A stretch of 55,122 nucleotides of DNA from an uncultured Clostridia bacterium (GTDB lineage: Bacteria; Bacillota; Clostridia; TANB77; CAG-508): positions 1 to 55,122 of the forward strand of contig CALXVM010000012.1 in assembly GCA_944392105.1 (NCBI GenBank). The letters run 5' to 3'. The notes below the pieces were generated by a model. It was given only the letters and a program-made list of their open reading frames with translations, did not search any database and was not told the origin of the DNA. Position numbers and translations under genes: made by a program. Positions 34,258-43,988 of the stretch are shown in pieces (within the stretch, counting starts at the first letter, position 1; each line of letters opens with the position of its first letter).

Positions 34258-35585
34258 TTAACAACATCTCCTTTTGTAGGTAGTGAATTTTCAAATAAAG
34301 AAAGCTGAGTATAATTTGACTTAAGAGGAGTACTTCGTTTTTCTAGCATCAGCAGGTTTTCATTTATAAATGTAGGATTAAAGTATGAAATTCTGTCAAA
34401 ATATTTACCATTACATGTAATAAAATATCTAGCACGTTTTAGTACAACTCCTAATTTTTTTAAGGTTTCGAAATTTAAAGAGCAACTTCTTCTTGCAGCA
34501 ATAATTCTTTTAGCAGAAATTACACCAATGCCAGGAACTCTTAATAATGTAAAGTAATTAGCCTTGTTAATTTCTACAGGAAATTTACTAATATTTCTTA
34601 ATGCCCAGTCACATTTTGGGTCAAGTAATGTATTAAAATTTGGATGTTTTTCATCTAATAATTCATCTGCATGAAATCCATAAAATCTAAGTAGCCAATC
34701 TGCCTGATATAGCCTATTTTCTCTTAATAATGGAGGTTTATCTAAAGTAGGCAAGCAAGAGTCATGATTGATAGAAATATATGCAGAATAATATACTCTT
34801 TTTAACTTCATAGTATTATATAAACTCTCAGAAAGCTTAATAATTTTTAAATCTGTTTCAGGGCTTGCTCCGACAATCATTTGTGTAGTTTGACCAGCAG
34901 GGACAAACTTTTCTTTTTTACTTTTATTTATTGTAGAAGGCAAAGAAAAAGTCCATTTCTTGGAAGTAGGAGCTAGCAATTTTTGATTATTTTCTATTTT
35001 ACTAGAAATGTAATTCATTGGTTTTATTATATCCACTTTAGACTTATCTGGAGCAAGTAATTTTAAGCTATCATTTGAAGGTAGCTCTATATTTACGCTC
35101 ATCCTATCTACTAATTTGCCAAGTCTATCTATTAATTCTTGACTGCTACCAGGAATTGTTTTGGCATGAATATAACCGTTGAAATTATATTCGTTTCTTA
35201 GTAGAGAAATAGCTTCTATCATTAATTCCATTGTGTAATCTGGAGATTTAATAACAGCAGAACTTAAAAATAGTCCTTCTATATAATTTCTTTTATAAAA
35301 ACCAATTGTTAAATCTGCAATTTCTTTGGGAGTAAACGTAGCCCTTGGCACAGAATTACTACAACGATTTATACAATATTTGCAATCATACATACAGCAA
35401 TTAGTCATAAGGATTTTTAATAAAGAAATACATCTTCCATCTGCAGCCCAACTATGACAAATGCCAGAGACATCTCCATTTCCAATACCATTTTTAGAAT
35501 TACTTCTATTACTTCCAGAAGAGCTACATGATGCGTCATACTTTGCAGCATCTGATAAAATTTTTAATTTTTCTTGAGTATCCAT
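34236..35585 (-). CDS. Radical SAM DNA-modification/repair protein (TIGR03916) with HhH
   Basis: 449 residues with start at ATG 35585, which follows GAGGTG; a longer in-frame extension upstream of it has no such start. CCMYDCKYC holds the CxxxCxxC cluster. A helix-hairpin-helix DNA-binding motif (LLRVPGIGVISAKRIIAARR, about 330-350) lies in the C-terminal half. The family is restricted to genomes with the DUF4130 partner, as here. Palindromes just upstream suggest damage-linked control. Confidence 0.85.
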   Translation of the reverse strand: MDTQEKLKILSDAAKYDASCSSSGSNRSNSKNGIGNGDVSGICHSWAADGRCISLLKILMTNCCMYDCKYCINRCSNSVPRATFTPKEIADLTIGFYKRNYIEGLFLSSAVIKSPDYTMELMIEAISLLRNEYNFNGYIHAKTIPGSSQELIDRLGKLVDRMSVNIELPSNDSLKLLAPDKSKVDIIKPMNYISSKIENNQKLLAPTSKKWTFSLPSTINKSKKEKFVPAGQTTQMIVGASPETDLKIIKLSESLYNTMKLKRVYYSAYISINHDSCLPTLDKPPLLRENRLYQADWLLRFYGFHADELLDEKHPNFNTLLDPKCDWALRNISKFPVEINKANYFTLLRVPGIGVISAKRIIAARRSCSLNFETLKKLGVVLKRARYFITCNGKYFDRISYFNPTFINENLLMLEKRSTPLKSNYTQLSLFENSLPTKGDVVKCITGNF

Positions 35586-35908
35586 ATTACACCTCACACA
35601 AATGTTTGTACAAGTAATATAACATAACAAATTACAAATGTCAAACAAAAGTTTGTGAAAACGTGAAAAAATGAGAAAACAAAATAATAAATTAGATATA
35701 AAGAGCAAAACAAGAAAAATGAGGAAAAATTGCAAATAAAATTATTTGCAATGACATAAAAAGTGTAGTAATTGAACTTTTTAATTCAAAGCAAAATTTC
35801 AATTAATTAGCAAAAATTTCATAGTTGTTATTTAACGATGCATGTGATAGAATAAAGCAAGGTTATAGAACCTAGCAAAATCTAAATATAGATAAAGAGG
35901 AAAGTAAA
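35586..35908. other. Divergent promoter region with palindromes
   Basis: 323 bases between the radical SAM gene (leftward) and ispG (rightward). ACAAATGTTTGT at 35598-35609 and CAAACAAAAGTTTG at 35642-35655 are palindromes on the leftward side, with GTTTG half-sites 4 bases apart as in Firmicute LexA boxes. On the right, TTGTTA (35825-35830), 17 bases, TAGAAT (35848-35853) is a promoter for ispG. Confidence 0.55.
35825..35853 (+). promoter_or_regulatory. Promoter of ispG-ispH
   Basis: TTGTTA, 17 bases, TAGAAT, with a TGTGA before the -10. Transcription starts about 55 bases before the ispG ATG. Confidence 0.6.
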
Positions 35909-36976
35909 ATGTATAATAGAAATGAAACAAGAAAGATAATGGTTGGAAATGTTCAAATAGGTGGGCAAAATAAGGTTGTTATTCAGTCAATGTGCAATAC
36001 TAAAACAAAAGATGTTGAAGCTACAGTAAAACAAATTCTACAGCTAGAAGAGGCTGGTTGTGAAATTATTAGAGTAGCTTGTTTAGACATAGAAGATGCT
36101 AAGGCAATAAAGCAGATAAAAGAAAAAATACATATTCCTATAGTAGCGGATATTCATTTTGACTATAAAATAGCTCTAGAAGCAATTAAATCAGGAGTAG
36201 ATAAAGTTCGTATTAATCCAGGAAATATAGGAAGTGAAGAAAAGGTAAAAGCAGTTGTTGATGCATGCAAAGAGAAAAACATTCCAATACGTATAGGTGT
36301 AAATGGTGGTTCTCTAGAAAAAGATTTATTAGAAAAATATGGAGGAAAGCCAACAGCAAAAGCTATGGTAGAAAGTGCTAGAAGGCATGTAGAAATATTG
36401 GAAAAATTAAATTTTTACGATATTTGTTTATCATTAAAAGCATCTGATTTAGATTTATGCATTGAAGCATATGAAGAAGCTGCAAAGACTTTTAACTATC
36501 CTTTACATATAGGAATTACTGAGGCTGGAACAGAGTTTAGCGGAACAATAAAGTCAAGTATTGGATTAGGTGTGCTACTAAGAGAAGGAATAGGAGACAC
36601 ATTAAGGGTCTCTTTAAGTGATGATCCTGTCAAAGAAATAAAAGTGGCAAAGGAAATTCTAAAAAACTGTAATTTATACCACAAATCGCCAACATTAATT
36701 GCTTGTCCTACATGTGGTAGAACAAGAATAGACCTAATTCCTATGGCAAAAGAAGTAGAAGAATTTTTACAAGGAATTGAAGCAGATATTACAGTAGCGG
36801 TAATGGGTTGTGCTGTAAATGGACCAGGAGAGGCAAGCCATGCAGATATAGGAATTGCAGGTGGTGTAGAAGAAGGATTACTATTTAAAAAAGGTAAAAT
36901 TATAAAAAAAGTAAAACAAGAAGACATTGTTAATGTATTAAAGCAAGAAATTATGAATATGATAAAAAATGTATAA
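35909..36976 (+). CDS. ispG: 4-hydroxy-3-methylbut-2-enyl diphosphate synthase (IspG)
   Basis: 355 residues, normal. Iron-sulfur enzyme of the MEP isoprenoid pathway. Motifs: [14 protein letters not shown] at the start, and the cluster ligands in [14 protein letters not shown] and [27 protein letters not shown] precedes the ATG. The ispH gene follows after 83 bases, so these are likely one transcript. Confidence 0.96.
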   Translation: MYNRNETRKIMVGNVQIGGQNKVVIQSMCNTKTKDVEATVKQILQLEEAGCEIIRVACLDIEDAKAIKQIKEKIHIPIVADIHFDYKIALEAIKSGVDKVRINPGNIGSEEKVKAVVDACKEKNIPIRIGVNGGSLEKDLLEKYGGKPTAKAMVESARRHVEILEKLNFYDICLSLKASDLDLCIEAYEEAAKTFNYPLHIGITEAGTEFSGTIKSSIGLGVLLREGIGDTLRVSLSDDPVKEIKVAKEILKNCNLYHKSPTLIACPTCGRTRIDLIPMAKEVEEFLQGIEADITVAVMGCAVNGPGEASHADIGIAGGVEEGLLFKKGKIIKKVKQEDIVNVLKQEIMNMIKNV

Positions 36977-37059
36977 TTAGTTATCTGAATTAATTATATG
37001 AATACCGTAATTGATTAGCCGAAAAAAATAAAAGTAAAAATAAGAGAGGAAAAAAATAT

Positions 37060-38004
37060 ATGGAAATTATATTAGGAAAAATGGCAGGATTTTGTGGTGG
37101 CGTGAAAAACGCTATAGATAAAACATATAAAGAAGCTGAAAACTCAACAGAAGAAATTTATTGCTTGGGAGATTTAGTACATAACCCAGTTGTATTGAAA
37201 AAACTAGAAAAAATGGGAGTAAAGATAATTAATAGCTTAAATGAAGTGCCAAATCCAGATGGAAAGACAGTAATAATTCGTGCACATGGTGTAACAAAAG
37301 ACATTTATGAGCAAGCAAATAAAATGGGAATAAAAATAAAAGACTTAACATGTCCAAAAGTTTTAAAAATACATGATTTCGTAAGTGATTATGCTAAAAA
37401 TGGGGACTACATATTTCTTATAGGAGAGGGAAAACATCCAGAGGTAATTGGAACAAAAAGTTTTTGTGGCGAAAATTGTACAGTAATAGAAAACGAAGTA
37501 CAACTAGATGAAGCTATAGAAAAAATAAAAGTAAAATTAAATAAAAAGACAGAGGATAGTAAAATAGATAATAATAGTCAACACATTGAAAAAGATAATA
37601 AAAGAAAATTAGTGATAGTTGCCCAAACAACTTTTAATTTGGAAAGATTTAAAGAATTTGAAGAAAAAATAAAACAAGAGTTATCAAATAGTATGGAGGT
37701 TATTGTAAATAATACTATATGTGATGCAACAAGATTGAGACAAGAGGAAACAGATAAGTTGTCTAAAGAAGTGGATGGGATGGTTGTAATAGGTGGCAAA
37801 AAGAGCTCTAATACTAATAAACTATATCAAATATCTTTAAGTAATTGTGAAAATGCTGTAATGGTAGAAGATGAAAGTGACTTGGAAAGTGTATTGGAGA
37901 AATTTAAAAGTTGCAAAAAAATTGGTGTTATGGCAGGAGCCTCAACTCCAGAAGAAACAATAAATAATGTTATAGTCATGCTAGAAAATGCTTTTAATAA
38001 ATAG
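37060..38004 (+). CDS. ispH: 4-hydroxy-3-methylbut-2-enyl diphosphate reductase (IspH)
   Basis: 314 residues. Cluster ligands lie in GFCGGVKNAI, LTCPKV and NTICDATRLRQ. It makes IPP and DMAPP, the last step of the MEP pathway. Residues about 155-190 contain a Lys/Asn-rich insertion (NKKTEDSKIDNNSQHIEK) not usual for IspH. AGAGAGGA precedes the ATG. Together with ispG and the polyprenyl synthase gene at 4477, the organism makes isoprenoids by this route. Confidence 0.95.
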   Translation: MEIILGKMAGFCGGVKNAIDKTYKEAENSTEEIYCLGDLVHNPVVLKKLEKMGVKIINSLNEVPNPDGKTVIIRAHGVTKDIYEQANKMGIKIKDLTCPKVLKIHDFVSDYAKNGDYIFLIGEGKHPEVIGTKSFCGENCTVIENEVQLDEAIEKIKVKLNKKTEDSKIDNNSQHIEKDNKRKLVIVAQTTFNLERFKEFEEKIKQELSNSMEVIVNNTICDATRLRQEETDKLSKEVDGMVVIGGKKSSNTNKLYQISLSNCENAVMVEDESDLESVLEKFKSCKKIGVMAGASTPEETINNVIVMLENAFNK

Positions 38005-38143
38005 TTTAATATGCCTTGCTGTATTTTATTTAGAAAGTAGCATGTAACTAAGAACGTAAAACATAATTGTACGTATTAAAATAATGATAGAAAAATGTAA
38101 ATGTGAAAGTTTTGTGAAAACTGCTCTAAAAAAGTAAATTGTA

Positions 38144-38172
38144 TTGACAAATGACACTGTGTCACATATAAT
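38144..38172 (+). promoter_or_regulatory. TetR gene promoter with internal operator
   Basis: TTGACA (38144-38149), 17 bases, TATAAT (38167-38172). A perfect 13-base palindrome TGACACTGTGTCA (38152-38164) fills the spacer, in an ideal place for the repressor encoded just downstream. Confidence 0.8.
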
Positions 38173-38208
38173 ATGTAATGCAGTGTTTTTTAATTGGGGG
38201 GTGAAAAA

Positions 38209-38826
38209 ATGCCAAAAGATACATTTTTAAACTTGTCTGAAGATAAGAAAAACAAAATTATAAATGCAGCAAAGAAAGAGTTTGCAAGAGTTCCAATTGA
38301 GGAGGCTTCTATCAAAAATATTGTAGAAGAAGCGGAAATTGCAAGAGGTAGTTTTTATCAATATTTTGAAAGTAAAGAAGATTTACTAAAGTACATGCTT
38401 AAGAGCAAAGAAGAAAAGCTAGATAAGTATTTAAAACAGAGATTAGAAGAAACTACAGGTGACATTTTTCAAGTATATATTGATATGTTTGACTACATAA
38501 CAAAAAACTTAATGAATAGTGAAGATAAAGCATTTTTTATAATGATTTTTAAAAATATAAGAATAAGTGAGGAAAAATCTGTAACACTAGGTTATATTGA
38601 AAAAAATAAGCCTAAGGGTCCATTTCAAAAAGAAGATATTATTAATAAAATAGATAAGTCTAAACTAAAAGTAAAAAATGACAATGAACTAAAAACTGTA
38701 ATAAAAATGCTATATCTTGTTACAAGAAAAGCATTAGTTTCTACTTTTAAGGGAGAAGAATTAAATAAAGTTAGGGACGAATATATAAAAATGATAGAGT
38801 ACTTAAAACATGGAATTTTAAAATAA
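38209..38826 (+). CDS. TetR-family transcriptional regulator
   Basis: 205 residues. N-terminal helix-turn-helix at about 28-50 (ASIKNIVEEAEIARGSFYQYF) with the YYHF-type FYQYF motif; the rest is the ligand-binding helical domain. The ATG at 38209 follows GGGGGGTG by six bases; a TTG at 38194 in the same frame is less likely. It precedes two ABC exporter genes and its promoter spacer contains an operator, so it is likely the repressor of the exporter and of itself. Confidence 0.88.
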   Translation: MPKDTFLNLSEDKKNKIINAAKKEFARVPIEEASIKNIVEEAEIARGSFYQYFESKEDLLKYMLKSKEEKLDKYLKQRLEETTGDIFQVYIDMFDYITKNLMNSEDKAFFIMIFKNIRISEEKSVTLGYIEKNKPKGPFQKEDIINKIDKSKLKVKNDNELKTVIKMLYLVTRKALVSTFKGEELNKVRDEYIKMIEYLKHGILK

Positions 38827-38911
38827 ATTTATAATTGAAATAAACTTATAAATAATTAATACAAAATTAATTTATAAGATTATGTATATAAAAATCTAAA
38901 GAAAGGAGAGT

Positions 38912-41245
38912 ATGGTAAGACCATACATAAATGTATTTATGCTAAAAATATTAAAAAACTTAAAAAAGTCATGGATATACGTTATTATAATAGTACTATT
39001 ATTAATAGTTCAAGCTATTTGTGATTTACGTTTACCAGACTATACTTCAAGAATTGTTAATATAGGAATTCAACAAGGAGGAATTGAAAACTCATCACCA
39101 GAAGTAATAAGAAAAACAGCAATGGATGATGTTTTATTGTTTACAGATGATGATGAAAAAATATTGCAAAACTATACTTTAATTTCAAAAGATAGTTTAA
39201 GCAAAGATGATTATGAGAAATATGTAGAAGATTATCCAGAACTTGCAAATCAAGAACTATATGTACAGAACAAACTAGAAAGTGAAGAGCAAGAGAGTTT
39301 AAACAGTATGATGTCTAAACCACTTATGGTAGTTTATAATTTAAATAGCGGTGAAACAGCAGAAAACATTAAGACTCAAATATTATCTAGTATCCCACAA
39401 AATATGCAAGAACAGGTTAAAGATAAAACAGCATTAGAAATAATAAAATTCTTAATGTCTACAGATTCTAGTTCAATGCCTAACACTTTAAATACTAATG
39501 ATAATGCAACAAATAATAGTTTTATGGAACAAATTAATGAGAAAATTAATGAAATGCCACAAAGCATATTAGAACAAGCAGCTATAGAGGCAATAAAACA
39601 AGAATATGAGGCAGTTGGAATTAACTTAGATGACTATAAAACACACTTTATAATTGTTTCTGGTGCTCAAATGCTTGGAATATCTCTAATTATTATGGTA
39701 TCTGCTATAACTATTATGCTTTTATCGTCTAAAGTAGCAGCAAGACTAGCACAAACATTAAGAGACAAGATATTTAAAAAGGTTCTAAGCTTTTCAACAA
39801 GTGAGTTTAAACAATTTTCAACAGCATCTTTAATCACACGTAGCACAAACGATGTTCAACAAATTCAAATGCTAATGACAATGCTATTTAGAGTTGTAGT
39901 ATATGCACCAATTATAGGTATTGGTGGATTCTTTATGGTGCTTGCAAATAGCAATATGTCTATGGCTTGGATTATTGGAGTTGCAATTGTTGCAGTTGTA
40001 CTTGTAATGGGAACATTATTTATTATTGCAATGCCTAAATTTAAAAAATTACAACAATTAGTTGATAAATTAAATTTAGTATCAAGAGAAATTTTAACTG
40101 GTTTACCTGTAATTAGAGCGTTTAATAAAGAAAAAGACGAAGTTGATAGATTTAATAATGCTAATAAAGACTTAATGAAAGCAAATATATTTGTTAATAG
40201 AGCTATGAGCTTAATGATGCCAACTTTAATGCTTATTATGAATAGTATATCTTTATTAATTGTTTGGGTTGGTGGACATAATATAGATGCTGGAACTATG
40301 CAAGTAGGAGACATGATGGCATTTATTCAATATACAATGCAAATTATAATGTCATTCTTAATGATTTCTATAATGTCTATTATGTTACCAAGAGCAAGTG
40401 TTTCTGCTAGACGTATTAATGAAGTGCTAGAAACAGAAAACTCAATTAAAGACCCAGAGAATCCAAAGAAATTGGACACAACTAAAAAGGGATTAATAGA
40501 GTTTAAAAATGTTTCATTCCGTTATCCTGATGCTGAAGAAAATATGTTAAATAATATTAGTTTTACAGCAGAACCTGGTAAAACAACAGCAATTATAGGA
40601 AGTACAGGAAGTGGAAAATCTACAGTAATAAATTTAATACCAAGATTTTATGATGTTACAGAAGGAGAGTTGCTTGTAGATGGAGTTAATGTTAAAGATG
40701 TAACTCAAAAAGACTTAAGAAGTATAATTGGTTTTGTCCCTCAAAAAGGTATATTGTTCTCAGGAACAATTGAGTCAAATATTAAATACAGTGACGAGAA
40801 CATGTCAGATGATAGAATGAAAACAGCTGCAGAAATAGCACAAGCAACAGAGTTTATAGAAGCAAAAGAAAAGAAGTATAATTCTGAAATTGCTCAAGGT
40901 GGAGGTAATGTTTCAGGAGGTCAAAAGCAACGTTTATCTATAGCAAGAGCAATTGCTAAAGACCCAGAAATATTTATATTTGATGATAGCTTTTCTGCAC
41001 TAGACTATAAAACAGATGCAACATTAAGAGAAGCGTTAAAAGAAAAAACAGAAAATAAAACAGTTGTTATTGTTGCACAAAGAATTAATACTATATTAAA
41101 TGCAGATCAAATTATTGTTTTAGATAATGGTAATATTGTGGGAAAAGGAACTCATGAAGAGTTAATGGAAAACTGCGAAGAATACAGAGAAATTGCTTTG
41201 TCACAATTATCAGAAGAAGAACTAAAAAAGAAAGGAAGTGAGTAG
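38912..41245 (+). CDS. ABC exporter half A (degenerate site)
   Basis: 777 residues: transmembrane domain then ATPase. A large hydrophilic segment (about 55-240) separates TM1 and TM2, longer than usual. NBD motifs: GSTGSGKST, signature VSGGQKQR. Walker B ends FIFDDSF, with Asp where the catalytic Glu should be, and the H-loop position is Gln (AQR). This is the pattern of the non-catalytic half of heterodimeric exporters such as BmrC/TM287. Its stop codon lies just before the partner gene's start. Confidence 0.9.
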   Translation: MVRPYINVFMLKILKNLKKSWIYVIIIVLLLIVQAICDLRLPDYTSRIVNIGIQQGGIENSSPEVIRKTAMDDVLLFTDDDEKILQNYTLISKDSLSKDDYEKYVEDYPELANQELYVQNKLESEEQESLNSMMSKPLMVVYNLNSGETAENIKTQILSSIPQNMQEQVKDKTALEIIKFLMSTDSSSMPNTLNTNDNATNNSFMEQINEKINEMPQSILEQAAIEAIKQEYEAVGINLDDYKTHFIIVSGAQMLGISLIIMVSAITIMLLSSKVAARLAQTLRDKIFKKVLSFSTSEFKQFSTASLITRSTNDVQQIQMLMTMLFRVVVYAPIIGIGGFFMVLANSNMSMAWIIGVAIVAVVLVMGTLFIIAMPKFKKLQQLVDKLNLVSREILTGLPVIRAFNKEKDEVDRFNNANKDLMKANIFVNRAMSLMMPTLMLIMNSISLLIVWVGGHNIDAGTMQVGDMMAFIQYTMQIIMSFLMISIMSIMLPRASVSARRINEVLETENSIKDPENPKKLDTTKKGLIEFKNVSFRYPDAEENMLNNISFTAEPGKTTAIIGSTGSGKSTVINLIPRFYDVTEGELLVDGVNVKDVTQKDLRSIIGFVPQKGILFSGTIESNIKYSDENMSDDRMKTAAEIAQATEFIEAKEKKYNSEIAQGGGNVSGGQKQRLSIARAIAKDPEIFIFDDSFSALDYKTDATLREALKEKTENKTVVIVAQRINTILNADQIIVLDNGNIVGKGTHEELMENCEEYREIALSQLSEEELKKKGSE

Positions 41246-41246
41246 A

Positions 41247-43073
41247 ATGCCAGGAATGATGGGACCAAGGGGCGGAAAAGGCTCTATAGAAAAGCCAGCT
41301 AATGCCAAAGAAACTACAAAAAAACTTATTAGACATTATTTAATAGATTATAAATGGCAACTATTAATAATGCTAATATTTGCCGTTGGTAGTACCATTT
41401 TTACAATTGTAGGACCTAAAATTTTAGGAAATGCTACAACAGAAATATTTAATGGGCTTGTAGGCAAAATATCTGGTGGAACTGGAATTGATTTTAGTAA
41501 GGTTCTTGGAATTTTACTTACACTTCTAGGGTTATATGCAATAAGTGCATTATTCGGATATATACAAGGGTTTACAATGACAAGTATTTCACAGAAACTA
41601 ACATATAGACTTAGAAACGATGTAGCTATTAAAATAAATAAATTACCTATGAGCTTTTTTGACAAGAAAACCCATGGTGAGATTTTATCTATAGTTACAA
41701 ACGATATAGATATGCTTTCACAAAACTTAAACCAAAGTATTACACAAATTATAACTTCTGTTTGTACTATTATAGGAATTTTAATAATGATGTTAAGCAT
41801 TAGTGTAACCATGACAATAGTATCTTTAATTATTGTTCCATTAAGTTTCTTTGTTATAAGAATAGTGGTAAAAAAATCACAAAAATACTTCAAAAAACAA
41901 CAAGATTATTTAGCTTATGTAAATGGTCAAGTAGAAGAGTCTTATGGTGGACACGATGTAATTAGAGTATTTAATAGAGAAGACAAAACTATAGAAGAAT
42001 TTGATAAGCTTAATAAAGAATTATATGGAAGTGCTTGGAAGTCTCAATTTCTATCAGGATTAATGTTTCCAATAATGAACTTCTTTGGAAATGTAGGTTA
42101 TGTTGGAGTTGCTATATTAGGTGGATATTTAGCTTCACAAGGTATTATTACAGTAGGAAATATTCAATCTTTTATTCAATATAACAGACAGTTTATCCAA
42201 CCTATAAACCAAATTTCACAAATCTCTGCAATATTACAATCAATGCTTGCAGCAGCAGAAAGAATTTTTGGTTTCTTAGAAGAGAAAGATGAACCAAGTG
42301 ATGTAGAAAATCCAGTAAGCACAGACGGTTTAGTTGGAAATGTACAATTCGACCATGTCCATTTTGGTTATACAGATGACAAAATTATAATAAATGACTT
42401 TAATGCAAATGTTAAAGACGGTCAAAAAATTGCTATAGTTGGACCAACTGGAGCTGGAAAGACTACAATGGTTAAACTATTAATGAGATTTTACGATGTA
42501 AACAGCGGTGCAATTATGGTAGATGGACATAATGTAAAAGACTTTAAACGTGGAGAATTACGTAAAATGTTTGGAATGGTACTTCAAGATACATGGCTAT
42601 TTGGAGGAAGCATTAAAGATAATATAAAATACGGAAAGCCAAATGCAACAGACGAAGAAGTTATAGAAGCAGCAAAAGCAGCACATGCCGACCACTTTAT
42701 ACGTACACTTCCAAATGGATATGATATGTTAATAGATGAAGAAGCAGGAAATATTTCACAGGGACAAAAACAATTACTTACTATTGCAAGAGTTATTTTA
42801 ACAAATCCAAGAATATTAATTTTAGACGAAGCTACAAGTTCTATAGACACAAGAACAGAGCAACAAATACAAGCTGCTATGGATAACCTTATGAAAGGTA
42901 GAACAAGCTTTATTATAGCTCACAGGCTATCTACAATAAAAAATGCAGACTTAATTTTAGTAATGAATCAAGGAGATATTATAGAACAAGGAACACATGA
43001 GGAATTACTTGCTAAAGATGGATTTTATGCTAACTTATACAATAGCCAATTCCAAGAAGCAGAGGAAGAGTAA
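41247..43073 (+). CDS. ABC exporter half B (catalytic site)
   Basis: 608 residues. Six-helix transmembrane domain then ATPase with GPTGAGKTT, signature ISQGQKQL, canonical Walker B LILDEATSS and H-loop AHR. It pairs with half A to give one normal and one degenerate ATP site. The ATG at 41247 is ten bases from AAAGGA; a GTG at 41238 overlaps the previous stop and is too close. Such exporters carry drugs or lipids; the TetR gene upstream suggests inducible drug efflux. Confidence 0.9.
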   Translation: MPGMMGPRGGKGSIEKPANAKETTKKLIRHYLIDYKWQLLIMLIFAVGSTIFTIVGPKILGNATTEIFNGLVGKISGGTGIDFSKVLGILLTLLGLYAISALFGYIQGFTMTSISQKLTYRLRNDVAIKINKLPMSFFDKKTHGEILSIVTNDIDMLSQNLNQSITQIITSVCTIIGILIMMLSISVTMTIVSLIIVPLSFFVIRIVVKKSQKYFKKQQDYLAYVNGQVEESYGGHDVIRVFNREDKTIEEFDKLNKELYGSAWKSQFLSGLMFPIMNFFGNVGYVGVAILGGYLASQGIITVGNIQSFIQYNRQFIQPINQISQISAILQSMLAAAERIFGFLEEKDEPSDVENPVSTDGLVGNVQFDHVHFGYTDDKIIINDFNANVKDGQKIAIVGPTGAGKTTMVKLLMRFYDVNSGAIMVDGHNVKDFKRGELRKMFGMVLQDTWLFGGSIKDNIKYGKPNATDEEVIEAAKAAHADHFIRTLPNGYDMLIDEEAGNISQGQKQLLTIARVILTNPRILILDEATSSIDTRTEQQIQAAMDNLMKGRTSFIIAHRLSTIKNADLILVMNQGDIIEQGTHEELLAKDGFYANLYNSQFQEAEEE

Positions 43074-43080
43074 AAACAAA

Positions 43081-43111
43081 AACATTGTAAGAGAAAATAT
43101 CTTACAATGTT
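43081..43111. terminator. Bidirectional terminator
   Basis: Perfect 12-bp stem AACATTGTAAGA with TCTTACAATGTT, 7-base loop, A- and T-runs on both sides, between convergent genes. Confidence 0.8.
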
Positions 43112-43112
43112 T

Positions 43113-43676
43113 TTATTTTTTAGAATTCAAATAACGAGCTGCCCTGCTTATTCCAATAATTGCACAAGAGTCATTAAAAGTTCTATCATTAAAATCTTCT
43201 ACTTTTTTTACAGCTTCTTCAAATGGCATAGTAAAAGAAGTTAGGTATTCATCATTATCCAAATCAAGTTTGTATTTTACTTCTGCATGCTCAGCTAAAT
43301 ATAAATGAATTTTTGTAGTGCAAGAGCCTGTATCAGGAATAAATTTTCCTAAATAAGTCCAAGTACAAGTCTCAGGGTCACAGCCAGTTTCTTCACGTAG
43401 TTCTGCTTTGGCTGCAATAAGAGGGTCATAATTATGCTTTTCTTCTATCATTCCAGCAGGAAGTTCTATAAAATCTGGTATCATATGTGCAATTCTAGGT
43501 TGTTTAACTAAAAATAATTCATTATTATCATTTATAGCTATTATACCAACAGCATCACCTTTAACAACTATATCACGTTCAACTTCTTTGTCGTTTGGAA
43601 GTAATGCTTTCTCAATATAAACTTTTAGCCAATTTGAAAATTTACAATCTTTTGAAATAATTTTAATTTTATCCAT
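43113..43676 (-). CDS. Nudix hydrolase, ADP-ribose pyrophosphatase type
   Basis: 187 residues from the ATG at 43676, which follows AAAGGAG. ELPAGMIEEK and AELREETGC form the Nudix motif, with two extra residues between the G and the REU part compared with ADPRase, and Ala where Arg is usual. The surrounding VVKGDAVGIIAINDNNELFLVKQPRI is typical of NudF-type enzymes. A TTGACA and extended TGCTATAAT are upstream on the minus strand. Substrate prediction: ADP-ribose or a similar sugar nucleotide. Confidence 0.85.
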   Translation of the reverse strand: MDKIKIISKDCKFSNWLKVYIEKALLPNDKEVERDIVVKGDAVGIIAINDNNELFLVKQPRIAHMIPDFIELPAGMIEEKHNYDPLIAAKAELREETGCDPETCTWTYLGKFIPDTGSCTTKIHLYLAEHAEVKYKLDLDNDEYLTSFTMPFEEAVKKVEDFNDRTFNDSCAIIGISRAARYLNSKK

Positions 43677-43742
43677 AACAATTCTAACTCCTTTCTTTAG
43701 GATATACATAGCTATGAAAGAACTTCTTTCAAAACAATCCCT

Positions 43743-43785
43743 TTAAAAAATAAACAACTTTGATTATTATAGCATAAGAACATAT
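43743..43785. repeat. 43-bp repeat covering the Nudix gene promoter, copy 1
   Basis: A 43-base sequence identical to 46030-46072. On the minus strand it contains TGCTATAAT (extended -10 at 43766-43774). The -35 TTGACA (43796-43791) lies just outside. Confidence 0.75.
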
Positions 43786-43988
43786 GGTTATGTCAAATTT
43801 TGTAGAAGCAATTTTTATAAATAATTTGAAAAATCCTAAATACAATTATACGTATCAGAGTTTTTTACGGTCTAAGAAATGAAAATATTATTAAGAATTA
43901 TTTAAGATTAATTAAAAATTGCGATAAATACTGTAAAATATAAAAAAAATGAGGTATAATATAATAGTTAAAGAAAAGGAAGTATAAT

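Noticed and set aside
35586..35735. N-terminal hydrophobic extension of the radical SAM gene
   Set aside because: The added 50 residues come from AT-rich intergenic DNA, and the ATG at 35585 has a proper ribosome binding site.
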